A stretch of 6,585 nucleotides of DNA from an uncultured delta proteobacterium (GTDB taxonomy: Bacteria; Myxococcota_A; Polyangia; Polyangiales; Ga0077539), in contig CAIOSS010001384.1 in NCBI GenBank assembly GCA_903860995.1, positions 1-6,585 of the forward strand, read 5' to 3'. How positions within the stretch are numbered: position 1 is the first letter of the stretch; the number at the start of each line of letters is the position of its first letter. The position numbers and the translations under genes are program-made. The notes beneath the pieces are model-generated. The model made no database searches and was not told where the DNA came from. It saw only the letters and a program-made list of their open reading frames with translations. Below are positions 1 through 6,447 of the stretch, piece after piece.

Positions 1-1322
1 CGACGCCCGAGCAGCCCCCCCGCCGGTGGCTGCGCGGCGTGGTGGTCGGGGTGGGCCTCGCGGCGCTGGCCTCGGTCGGCGCCCTCGCGTACCTCTCGAA
101 GGTCCGCGACGAGCCCATCTCGCTCGGGATGCTCCGCACCGGGCGCCGCCGCGTGGTGGCCGCGCCCCGCTGCGACGGCGAGGCCCTCGACCCCCCGATC
201 GGGTACGAGACCAGCGCCGTCGACTTCGACGTAGCGTGCGCACCCGACGGCCGCACCCTCGTCGCCGTCGCGCGCGGCGGCCCCGCGGGCACGTCCATCC
301 TGACGGCGAGCCGCGAGGCGCGGCGGGGCCAGCCCTGGCGCCACGTCGACTCCTCCGACGCCACCGGAGCGGTCGAGCTCGGCGCCACGGTGGCCACCGC
401 CGGGGGCCTCTGGTCCATCTGGCGCAACGGCGTGGGCGAGCCCGTGGGCCTCGCGGAGGTCTCGCGCGACCCGCACGCCCACGCGCAGGTCCCGCTCACC
501 GGTTGGGACAACGTCCCCCTCCGCGGCGTGATGCTCCTCCACCGCGACGTGTCCTCCACCTGGATCGTCAGCAACGTCGAGTCCGAGGGCGGCGCCCACC
601 CGGTGCTCTTCCACGTCCAGGCCGGCGATGGGCGCGAACGGCCGTCCATCCGCACCTGGTACCTCGGCGCCGGCACCGTGGAGTCCGCCGTGCCCGGGCC
701 CACCCCCGCGCTCCTCTTCCATCAACGCGACGGCGACGCCCACCGCTTGAGCGCCCTCTGGCCGCAGCTGGCGCTCCTCGCTGCCGCCCGCCCGGGCGGT
801 GACGCCACGTCCGTCCGCGGCGCCACGCCCGCCGACACCGCCCTCCGTCGCAGCGCGCCGGTGACCCTCCCGGGCGAGGTGCTCGCGGCCACCACCAGCG
901 GCGCCGCCCTCGGCGACGAGGCAGGCTTCGTGGTCACCCTCGGCCCCGCCCGCCCCGTCGAGCAGTGCGCCACCCGCGGGCGCTGCGTCGGCCCCGGGGC
1001 CGTGCACCTCCTGCGCTTCAGCCCCGCCCGCCCCGCGCCCACGGACGTCGCGGTCGGGTCCGAGAGCATCGGTCTCGACGTGCTCGCCGAGTCGCCCGAC
1101 CGCTGGCTGGTGCTCCACGAGCCCGCCGGGGTCGCGGCCCACCCCGCGCTGCAGCTGAGCACCGTCGTCGGCGCGGTGCCCACGCACGCCACCCTCGCCA
1201 ACCCCGGCGCCGACCGCGGCAGGCTTGTCCGATGCGGTGGAAATGCATGGCTGGGAGTCCATCTCACCCAGCCGACGACGCGAATCGTCGCGGTGCCGAC
1301 GGAGTGCTTGACCACTCGTTAG
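1..1322 (+). CDS. Membrane-anchored protein with six-cysteine exported domain (5' end outside window)
   Basis: The frame is open from the left edge (codons begin at base 3) to the TAG at 1320-1322, so the gene is truncated by the window and the GTG at 39 is probably internal. What is visible: a basic stretch (RRWLRG, bases 21-38), a hydrophobic helix from about base 39 to 98 ending in LAYLSK, then about 400 residues with no further membrane segment. Basic residues before the helix predict an in-to-out orientation with the large C-terminal part exported. Six cysteines are present, coded at 171, 237, 966, 984, 1233 and 1305. The next gene has the same six in the same order, plus shared motifs (RCxxExLxPP; LRGVMLLHRD versus FRGAMLLRAD; a C-terminal Cys-Gly segment followed by a terminal Cys). 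By analogy the missing N-terminus may hold a kinase-like cytoplasmic domain, but that is inference. No enzymatic motif is recognised in the exported part; a beta-rich, perhaps propeller-like, fold is a guess. Confidence 0.85.
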   Translation, partial: TPEQPPRRWLRGVVVGVGLAALASVGALAYLSKVRDEPISLGMLRTGRRRVVAAPRCDGEALDPPIGYETSAVDFDVACAPDGRTLVAVARGGPAGTSILTASREARRGQPWRHVDSSDATGAVELGATVATAGGLWSIWRNGVGEPVGLAEVSRDPHAHAQVPLTGWDNVPLRGVMLLHRDVSSTWIVSNVESEGGAHPVLFHVQAGDGRERPSIRTWYLGAGTVESAVPGPTPALLFHQRDGDAHRLSALWPQLALLAAARPGGDATSVRGATPADTALRRSAPVTLPGEVLAATTSGAALGDEAGFVVTLGPARPVEQCATRGRCVGPGAVHLLRFSPARPAPTDVAVGSESIGLDVLAESPDRWLVLHEPAGVAAHPALQLSTVVGAVPTHATLANPGADRGRLVRCGGNAWLGVHLTQPTTRIVAVPTECLTTR

Positions 1323-1354
1323 AGAACGCGGTCAATGGTCCCCGGAATGACGCC

Positions 1355-3556
1355 GTGATCCCGGTTGGTGAGAAGCTCGGTGGGCGATATTTCGTCCTGA
1401 CCCCCATCGATCCCGGGAAGGTCGACTCGCTGCACGAGGTGCGCGACGCCCAGGGAACGATCTCCTACGCGCAATTCCTACACGGCGCGCCGGTGCCGCC
1501 GCCGGTGTTCGAGGCGCTGCGCGGCGAGCTGGCAGCCATCCCCGCGAGCCGGCTCTACCGCCGCCCCGACGAGGTCGTTCGAAGCGCCCTCGGGGTGCCC
1601 GCGGCGATCTTCCGTCAGGCCCACCCCACACCCCTCACCGAGCGCCTCGCGTCGCTCTTCACGGGCGACGTCGACGAGCGCCGGCGCGCCGGCCTCCGCG
1701 CGCTCGTCGCCTGGTTCGCGCCGCTCGCCGAGGAGCTCAACAACCTGCACGCGGTCGGGGTCGTCCACGGCGCCATCACCGTCGACCGGCTGCACCTCAT
1801 CGAAGACCGCGGCACCGAGCGCCTGGGGCTCTCTGGCTTCGGCATCGAGGCCGCCGAGCGCCTCGCGGGCGCCAAGGCCCGGCCGGGCCCGCGGGCCGAT
1901 TTCGCCTCCCTCGCGCTCGCGCTCCAGGCCTCGATGGAGCGCACCGGCGCGCGGCCCGACGGCGCCGCCGTGGTGCGCTGGGAGATGATCCGCAACTGCG
2001 CCCGCGCGGGCGACCACCCGGCGCTACAGTCGGGCCTCGCGCTCGCCAACGCGATCCGTCAGCTGGTCGACGAGCCCGCGCGGCGCATCTCTCGCGGCAA
2101 CCTCACCGCCGTCGGCAGCGCGGCCCTCCCGCCCCCCGCGGAGGGCGAGCGCGCGAACCTCCCCGCCCGCTCCTCGGGCAGCTACGCCCAGGTCGGGGCC
2201 ACCACCAGCGATCCAGCCGCGCTCTCCGCGTCGCCCTTCACCCCGCCGCCCGAGGCGCAGACCCACCAGGACACCCGCCGTCGGCGCGTGCTCATCGCGG
2301 CGGGCATCGCCGTGGCGGTGCTCGCAACCGCGGCCGCGGTCACCCTCACGAGCCGGGTCGCGCCAGTGGACGGGACCATCCCGAGCCGGGTGCGGGTGTC
2401 CGTGCCGACCCGCTGCGGCGACGAGCCGCTGGCGCCGCCGCGGACGGTCGCGGTCGCGTCGGGGGCCTCCGCGCTCGGGGCGCTCTGCCTCGACGACGCC
2501 CAGGAGGTCGCGGTGCTCGCGCACGTCGACGACACACTGGTGCTGGGACGGCGCGGGAGCACCCGCGGGGCGCCGTTCGCCGAGCATCCCACGGTGGTCG
2601 CGGAGGGTGTCCTGAGCGCGGGCACCTCCGTCTCCGGCCCCGTCGGCTGGACCACCTGGCTCTCCCGCACGGGCGCGGCCTTCGGCCTCGCGCGCATCGA
2701 CCGCCAGGTGCACCGCATCCCCACCAGCACGCCGGGCTACCCCGCGGGCTCGTTCCGCGGCGCGATGCTCCTCCGCGCCGACGCCACGGGCGCGTGGATC
2801 GGCACCACCCTCGTGACCGATGGGCGCGAGCGCGCCGCGGTGGTGGAGTTCGCCGCCCGGCGCAACGACGAGCCCCGCGACGCGACCGTGTACGTCATCA
2901 GCGAGGGCTCGGCCGTGGCGGCGATCCCGGGCGACCCTGCGACGCTCCTGCTGCGCCAGACCAACGCCGGCCAGGACACCTACACGGCGGTGTCGCTGCC
3001 GCTCAACACCCCCGCAGGGCTCTCGTCGGCCGCGAGCGGCGACGGCGGCGCGCCCGACGGTGGCGCCGCGGCGGTGCGGGAGCTCTCCGCCCAGGTGCTC
3101 CTGCGCTCCGCCAGGTGGACGGCGCCCGCGGGCCCGATCGAGTTCGCGCCGCTCGGTGCCGGGACCGCGGGCTCGTCGCGGCGCTTCCTCGCGACCGCGG
3201 TCGCGGCGGCGGCCGCCGGGTGCGAGGCCTGCGAGGGCAGCGGCTCGGTGCTCGTGCTGGAGTTCCCCCCGCACGGCGACGCCGTCGCCCGGGAGATCGA
3301 ACACCACGGGCGCGGTCGCATGATCGCCCAGGGGGTGAGCAACACCATGGTGGCGGCGGTCACGCGCGCCAGCGACGGAGTGCTGGTGCCCCACCTGCTT
3401 GACGGCGGCAGCGAGGGCCGGGCGCAGCGCTGGGTGCTCGGCGGGCTCGACCGCGCGGCGGTGGTGACCTGCGGCGACGAGCCCTGGGTGGCCTACGCGC
3501 AGGGCTCGCCGCAGCTGCGCCTGGGCGCGATCCCGCTGGCCTGCGCCCTGCGCTGA
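1355..3556 (+). CDS. Transmembrane pseudokinase with six-cysteine exported domain
   Basis: This 733-residue protein has four parts. Residues about 8-250 resemble a Ser/Thr protein kinase: LGGRYFVL opens the N-lobe as in bacterial STPKs, VVHGAITVDRLHL (136-148) takes the place of the HRDLKPxN loop, and SGFGIE (160-165) that of DFG. The catalytic Asp is Ala140, the loop Lys is Thr142, the metal-binding Asn is Arg145 and the DFG Asp is Gly161. No lysine lies between residue 22 and the region after GFG, so the ATP-anchoring Lys is also missing. Residues about 255-308 are a Pro/Ala/Ser linker, about 312-334 a membrane helix preceded by four basic residues, and 335-733 an exported domain with Cys354, 378, 623, 626, 706 and 730, related to the preceding gene. 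The GTG at 1355 was chosen because it sits just before the kinase fold; GTG 1304 (17 residues longer, overlapping the upstream stop) is an alternative. Neither has a strong ribosome site. Role: probably a non-catalytic signalling or scaffold receptor (inference). Confidence 0.88.
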   Translation: MIPVGEKLGGRYFVLTPIDPGKVDSLHEVRDAQGTISYAQFLHGAPVPPPVFEALRGELAAIPASRLYRRPDEVVRSALGVPAAIFRQAHPTPLTERLASLFTGDVDERRRAGLRALVAWFAPLAEELNNLHAVGVVHGAITVDRLHLIEDRGTERLGLSGFGIEAAERLAGAKARPGPRADFASLALALQASMERTGARPDGAAVVRWEMIRNCARAGDHPALQSGLALANAIRQLVDEPARRISRGNLTAVGSAALPPPAEGERANLPARSSGSYAQVGATTSDPAALSASPFTPPPEAQTHQDTRRRRVLIAAGIAVAVLATAAAVTLTSRVAPVDGTIPSRVRVSVPTRCGDEPLAPPRTVAVASGASALGALCLDDAQEVAVLAHVDDTLVLGRRGSTRGAPFAEHPTVVAEGVLSAGTSVSGPVGWTTWLSRTGAAFGLARIDRQVHRIPTSTPGYPAGSFRGAMLLRADATGAWIGTTLVTDGRERAAVVEFAARRNDEPRDATVYVISEGSAVAAIPGDPATLLLRQTNAGQDTYTAVSLPLNTPAGLSSAASGDGGAPDGGAAAVRELSAQVLLRSARWTAPAGPIEFAPLGAGTAGSSRRFLATAVAAAAAGCEACEGSGSVLVLEFPPHGDAVAREIEHHGRGRMIAQGVSNTMVAAVTRASDGVLVPHLLDGGSEGRAQRWVLGGLDRAAVVTCGDEPWVAYAQGSPQLRLGAIPLACALR

Positions 3557-3565
3557 CCGCACCGC

Positions 3566-4132
3566 TCAGCCCCGGCGCTCGAACTCCTCGAAGAACACCC
3601 GCACCGTCGGCGCGTCGATGTTGGTGAACCGGAGCTCCCTCACGACGCTCGCCGGGTGCGCGGCGAACCACGCCTCGGCCCGCTCGAAGAGAATCTCCGC
3701 GCAGCGCTCCCTCGGGAACCCGAAGATCCCGGAGCTGATGGCGGGCATCGCGACGGAGCGGCAGCCTTCGGTCTCGGCGAGGTCGAGGGTGTGGGTGACC
3801 GCGTCGCCGAGTTCGCGCTCCTCGTCGCGGCCGCCGCCATGCCACACGGGGCCGACGGCGTGGATCACCCGCCCCGCCGGGAGCATGTACCCGCGGGTGA
3901 GCGCGACGCCGCCGTTGGGCACCTCCCCGTGGCGGTCGACCCACTCGTCGCTCTCCAGCTGCAGGTTGATGCCCGCCCGCCGCAAGATGGCGCCCGCCAC
4001 GCCGCCGCCGTGCGAGAGCGTGCCGTTGGCGGGGTTCACGATCGCGTCGACCACCTCGCGGGTGAGGTCTCCGTGCACAACCGCGATCCGCTGGCCCGTC
4101 GTGAGCTCCCGGCTGGCCTTGATCTCGTTCAT
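3566..4132 (-). CDS. Macro-domain protein (ADP-ribose binding, Af1521-like)
   Basis: The 188-residue protein is a single macro domain with almost nothing added. GDLT (21-24) carries the Asp that contacts adenine, NPANGTLSHGGGV (33-45) is the first ribose/phosphate loop, IHAVGP (90-95) is a core strand, and SSGIFGFP (133-140) is the diphosphate loop. Macro domains bind ADP-ribose, and many bacterial ones remove ADP-ribose from proteins or deacetylate O-acetyl-ADP-ribose. In the YmdB/MacroD class the loop reads GGVDGAI with a catalytic Asp. Here it reads GGVAGAI (Ala46), as in archaeal Af1521, so it fits the Af1521/MacroH2A-like group better and its hydrolase activity cannot be assumed. ATG 4132 was chosen; an in-frame TTG at 4174 would add 14 residues outside the fold and leave 15 bases to the pdxH stop. 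It follows pdxH on the same strand with a 57-base gap, so it is probably cotranscribed. It converges on the pseudokinase gene. Confidence 0.93.
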   Translation of the reverse strand: MNEIKASRELTTGQRIAVVHGDLTREVVDAIVNPANGTLSHGGGVAGAILRRAGINLQLESDEWVDRHGEVPNGGVALTRGYMLPAGRVIHAVGPVWHGGGRDEERELGDAVTHTLDLAETEGCRSVAMPAISSGIFGFPRERCAEILFERAEAWFAAHPASVVRELRFTNIDAPTVRVFFEEFERRG

Positions 4133-4189
4133 GCGCGCGGGCCAGTGTAGAAAGGGTCGCGCGTCGAAGTCCAATACGCGACCGAACGC

Positions 4190-4834
4190 TCAGGGCGCGA
4201 GGCGCTCGAGCACCCACCGCCCTGCCTCGTCGCGGCGGTAGCGCAGGCGGTCGTGCAGCCGGCTCGGCCGCCCCTGCCAGAACTCCACCGTCCTCGGGAT
4301 GACCCGGTAGCCGCCCCAGCCCGCCGGCCGCGGCACCACCCCGCCGTCGTAGCGCGCCGTAACCTCGGCGAAGGCTCGCTCGAGGGCGGCGCGGTCGGCC
4401 ACCACGCGGCTCTGGGGCGACGCGCTGGCCCCGAGCTGACTCTCCCGCGGGCGCAGCTCGAAGTACGCGTCGGACTCCTCCGGGCTGACGCGCTCGACCT
4501 GGCCCTCGACCCGCACCTGGCGCTCCAGCGGCAGCCACACAAACACCAGCGCGGCGCGGGGTGACCCGTCGAGCTCGCGCCCCTTGTCGCTGTCGTAGTT
4601 GGTGAAGAACACGAAGCCCGCCTCGTCGACGGCCTTGAGCAGCACGACCCGCGCCCGGGGCGCGCCGTCGGCGGCGACAGTCGCGAGGGTCATCGCGTTG
4701 GGCTCGTCGACCTCCGCAGCGCGCGCCTGCGCGAACCACTGGCGAAACTGGACGAGGGGCTCCGGCGCCGCCTCGGCCTCGTCGAGGGAGGCGGCGCGGT
4801 AGTCCCGGCGGAGGTGCGTGAGCAGGTCTTCCAT
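4190..4834 (-). CDS. pdxH: Pyridoxine/pyridoxamine 5'-phosphate oxidase
   Basis: PdxH is an FMN-dependent cytoplasmic oxidase that converts pyridoxine 5'-phosphate or pyridoxamine 5'-phosphate to pyridoxal 5'-phosphate using O2, the last step of the DXP-dependent route and of salvage. The 214-residue product matches the family from end to end (E. coli PdxH has 218). Visible are RVVLLK (62-67) and FFTNYDSDKG (76-85) of the FMN site, LERQVRVEG (103-111), RPRESQLG (128-135), the WGG turn at 173-175, FWQG (185-188), the substrate-binding RLHDR (192-196) and the canonical C-terminal RLAP. All the hallmark residues I can recall are present, so it should be active. ATG 4834 was chosen because it gives the usual length; the frame stays open upstream to 4954, but those 40 residues do not resemble PdxH. 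No clear Shine-Dalgarno precedes it. It diverges from the lipoprotein gene and leads the macro-domain gene. Confidence 0.96.
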   Translation of the reverse strand: MEDLLTHLRRDYRAASLDEAEAAPEPLVQFRQWFAQARAAEVDEPNAMTLATVAADGAPRARVVLLKAVDEAGFVFFTNYDSDKGRELDGSPRAALVFVWLPLERQVRVEGQVERVSPEESDAYFELRPRESQLGASASPQSRVVADRAALERAFAEVTARYDGGVVPRPAGWGGYRVIPRTVEFWQGRPSRLHDRLRYRRDEAGRWVLERLAP

Positions 4835-4968
4835 CGAGGACGGACGTAGCGCCGAGCGGCCCCGTGGGGAAGCGCCGAAACGCCGCGAAGGCCCCACCGC
4901 GATCATCCGCGCGCTTGCATTGACCCCGGATTGCGGCGAGAAACCGCAGCACACCCGCGAGGAAACCC
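4835..4968. promoter_or_regulatory. Divergent intergenic region, presumed two-way promoter
   Basis: These 134 bases separate the divergent starts of pdxH and the lipoprotein gene, so promoters for both transcripts should lie here. The region is slightly less GC-rich than the flanking genes. A TTGACC at 4920-4925 looks like a sigma-70 -35 box, but 17 bases further on there is only ACCGCA, not a -10 box. No convincing operator palindrome was seen. The assignment rests on gene layout alone. Confidence 0.4.
4959..4963 (+). promoter_or_regulatory. Shine-Dalgarno site of the lipoprotein gene
   Basis: GAGGA lies five bases before the ATG at 4969. It is the clearest ribosome-binding site in the window and fixes this start, which also gives a sensible lipoprotein signal peptide. 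Confidence 0.7.
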
Positions 4969-5949
4969 ATGCGCCGCGCCCTCCCCTTCACCTTCGCCTT
5001 CATCGCTGCCTGCTCCAGCGACCCGTCGGTCACCCCCACCGATGCGGCTGTCACCACCGACGTGCCCGTCACCACCGACGTGCCCGTCACCACCGACGTG
5101 CCCGTCACCACCGACGTACCCGTCGCCACCGACACCCCGGTCAGCACGGGTTGTGGCACCGGGCGGCCCGCGATCAGCGCCGTCCGCGGCACCGAGGGGC
5201 TCGTCATCGCCGCCGACGGCACCATCTACTTCTCGCAGGCTCGCGCTGTGGGCCGCATCCGCCCGGGCATGCCCGCGGAGGCCCGCTGGGCGTCGCTCCC
5301 CACGTCGGCGGGCACGGTGTGGGGCCTCGCCATCGACGTCGCCAACCGGCGCCTCTACGTGGGCTCGCCGACCGCGGCCACCATCTTCGCCGTCGACCTC
5401 ACCGCCGACGCCCCGATGGGCACGGTGTACCTGGCGAGCGCGGGCAGCCCCAACGGCCTCACCATGGGCCCCGACGGCGCGCTCTACTACAGCAACTTCA
5501 GCGCGAGCGGGCACGTGTACCGCGTGGTCGACGGCATGCGTACGCAGGTGACGACCATGACCATCCGCCAGCCCAATGGCGTGGCCTTCCACCGCGACGG
5601 CTCGCTCTACGTCGACAGCTACGCCGACGGCTCGCTCATCAAGCTCACCCTCGCGGCCAACAGGGAAACCGCGCGGGAGACCGTCGCGACCGGCCTCGGC
5701 AACCCCGACGGCCTCGCCTTCGACGCGATGGACCGCATCTACATCGGCGACAACTCGGGCGGCCGGCTGATCCGCCTGGACGCAGACGGGAGCAACCCAG
5801 AGGTGCTCCAGCGCGGCATCTCCGCGGCGGCCAACATCGAGTTTGGCGCGGGCGCGCTGCCGTGCACGGACATCTACGTGGCCTCCGGCGGGGCGCTGGC
5901 GCGCTACGAGATGGGCGACGTGGCGGGCGCGCGCGTCCCCTGGCACTGA
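4969..5949 (+). CDS. Lipoprotein with SMP-30/NHL-type beta-propeller
   Basis: The 326-residue product starts with a short type II signal peptide: MRRALPFTFAFIAAC with lipobox IAAC, lipidation predicted at Cys15, and Ser at +2. Residues 28-57 are five copies of a V-T-T-D-V-P unit forming a probable stalk. From about residue 62 the protein is a beta-propeller of the SMP-30/gluconolactonase or NHL kind, with repeated blade segments such as GLVIAADGTIYFS (77-89), GLAIDVANRRLYVGS (119-133), NGLTMGPDGALYYS (162-175), NGVAFHRDGSLYV (203-215) and DGLAFDAMDRIYIGD (247-261). Glu76, Asn203 and Asp247 fall where the metal ligands of SMP-30 lactonases lie, and Asn162 where its substrate-contact Asn lies, in the right order and with similar spacing. 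A metal-dependent lactonase-like activity is therefore possible, but a non-enzymatic binding propeller is equally plausible. Cys62 and Cys299 flank the propeller and could form a disulfide. Likely first gene of an operon with the two genes downstream. Confidence 0.9.
   Translation: MRRALPFTFAFIAACSSDPSVTPTDAAVTTDVPVTTDVPVTTDVPVTTDVPVATDTPVSTGCGTGRPAISAVRGTEGLVIAADGTIYFSQARAVGRIRPGMPAEARWASLPTSAGTVWGLAIDVANRRLYVGSPTAATIFAVDLTADAPMGTVYLASAGSPNGLTMGPDGALYYSNFSASGHVYRVVDGMRTQVTTMTIRQPNGVAFHRDGSLYVDSYADGSLIKLTLAANRETARETVATGLGNPDGLAFDAMDRIYIGDNSGGRLIRLDADGSNPEVLQRGISAAANIEFGAGALPCTDIYVASGGALARYEMGDVAGARVPWH
5050..5139 (+). repeat. Five in-frame 18-bp tandem repeats (VTTDVP stalk)
   Basis: The unit GTCACCACCGACGTGCCC occurs three times exactly at 5050-5103, a fourth time with one change (GTG to GTA) at 5104-5121, and a fifth, diverged time (VATDTP) at 5122-5139. 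It encodes the Thr/Asp/Val/Pro linker between the lipidated Cys and the propeller of the lipoprotein. Because the unit is a multiple of three, gain or loss of copies would change stalk length without breaking the frame. Confidence 0.95.
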
Positions 5950-5986
5950 CCCCGAAACCCACGCACCGAGCGGAGACTGCACCCCA

Positions 5987-6433
5987 ATGGCTGACCTGAA
6001 GAGCATCCTCACGGACCCTGCGCGGAGACAGCAGGTGATCAAAGACGCCGAGCGGCTCCTCGACGACGAGGTGGCCGCCAAGTCGGGCCTGTCGGGCTTC
6101 GCGATCAAGGCCGCCTTCAAGGTGGTCAAGGGCATGAAGCCCGGGATGATCCCCGACGTGGTCGACGGGCTGCTCGACGACTTCGCGTCGCGGCTCGACC
6201 CGATCTACCAGGCCCACGTGACGAAGGGCGGATCGGTCGTCGACAACTTCACGGCGCGCAAGGGTGAGGTCGCCGACGCGCTCCTCGGCATCACCGACGA
6301 CCGGGCCAACCGCACGCGGCACAGCAACCTGCGCAGCGCGTACCAGCAGCTCCGTCCCACCGGGAAGAAGAACGTCGAAGAGGCCGTCCCGGGCATCGCG
6401 CGACTCATCGACAAGCACGCGCGCACCGTCTAA
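5987..6433 (+). CDS. Small conserved protein, DUF6918-like, function unknown
   Basis: This 148-residue protein is soluble, with no signal peptide or membrane segment, and mostly helical by composition. It resembles, from memory, an uncharacterised family of about 140 residues known mainly from actinobacteria (DUF6918): a start of the type MADLKSILTDPARR, then DDEVAAKSGLSGFAIKAAFK (26-45), VADALLGITDDRA (95-107), an SNLRSAYQQLRP segment (113-124) and KKNVEEAVPGIARLIDKHA (127-145). No catalytic motif is apparent and no function can be given. ATG 5987 was chosen because the similarity begins there; the frame is open further upstream, but those residues overlap the lipoprotein gene and look like shadow coding. 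A GGAG at 5972-5975 is a possible ribosome site, spaced rather long (11 bases). It lies 37 bases after the lipoprotein stop and 14 bases before the next gene, so cotranscription is likely. Confidence 0.85.
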   Translation: MADLKSILTDPARRQQVIKDAERLLDDEVAAKSGLSGFAIKAAFKVVKGMKPGMIPDVVDGLLDDFASRLDPIYQAHVTKGGSVVDNFTARKGEVADALLGITDDRANRTRHSNLRSAYQQLRPTGKKNVEEAVPGIARLIDKHARTV

Positions 6434-6447
6434 ATCCTGCGCGGGCC

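Noticed and set aside
965..1354. Upstream extension of the pseudokinase frame to 965
   Set aside because: It lies over the coding sequence of the first gene and translates to an Arg/Pro/Ala-rich string typical of a shadow frame in GC-rich DNA; kinase similarity begins only after 1355.
2024..3562. 512-codon open frame antisense to the pseudokinase gene
   Set aside because: Composition-driven Arg/Gly/Ala/His-rich product with no recognisable motif, opposite a well-supported gene.
3552..3570. Inverted repeat GCTGA/TCAGC around the two convergent stop codons as a terminator
   Set aside because: Only five pairs with a nine-base loop and no T-run; TGA and its complement TCA pair automatically at convergent stops.
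4920..4948. TTGACC as a sigma-70 promoter for the lipoprotein gene
   Set aside because: No -10-like hexamer occurs at a suitable distance; the match of a single box is expected by chance.
4835..4954. N-terminal extension of pdxH by 40 residues
   Set aside because: The added residues do not match PdxH, and the ATG at 4834 gives the normal family length; the extension would take up nearly all of the divergent promoter region.
3360..5225. 621-codon open frame on the - strand
   Set aside because: It runs out of frame across pdxH and the macro gene and antisense to two others, with low-complexity Arg/Gly-rich product; a by-product of high GC with few stop codons.
4903..6135. 410-codon - strand frame opposite the lipoprotein
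   Set aside because: Its repeats (GGDGHV) are just the complement of the 18-bp array, and it lacks any domain signature.
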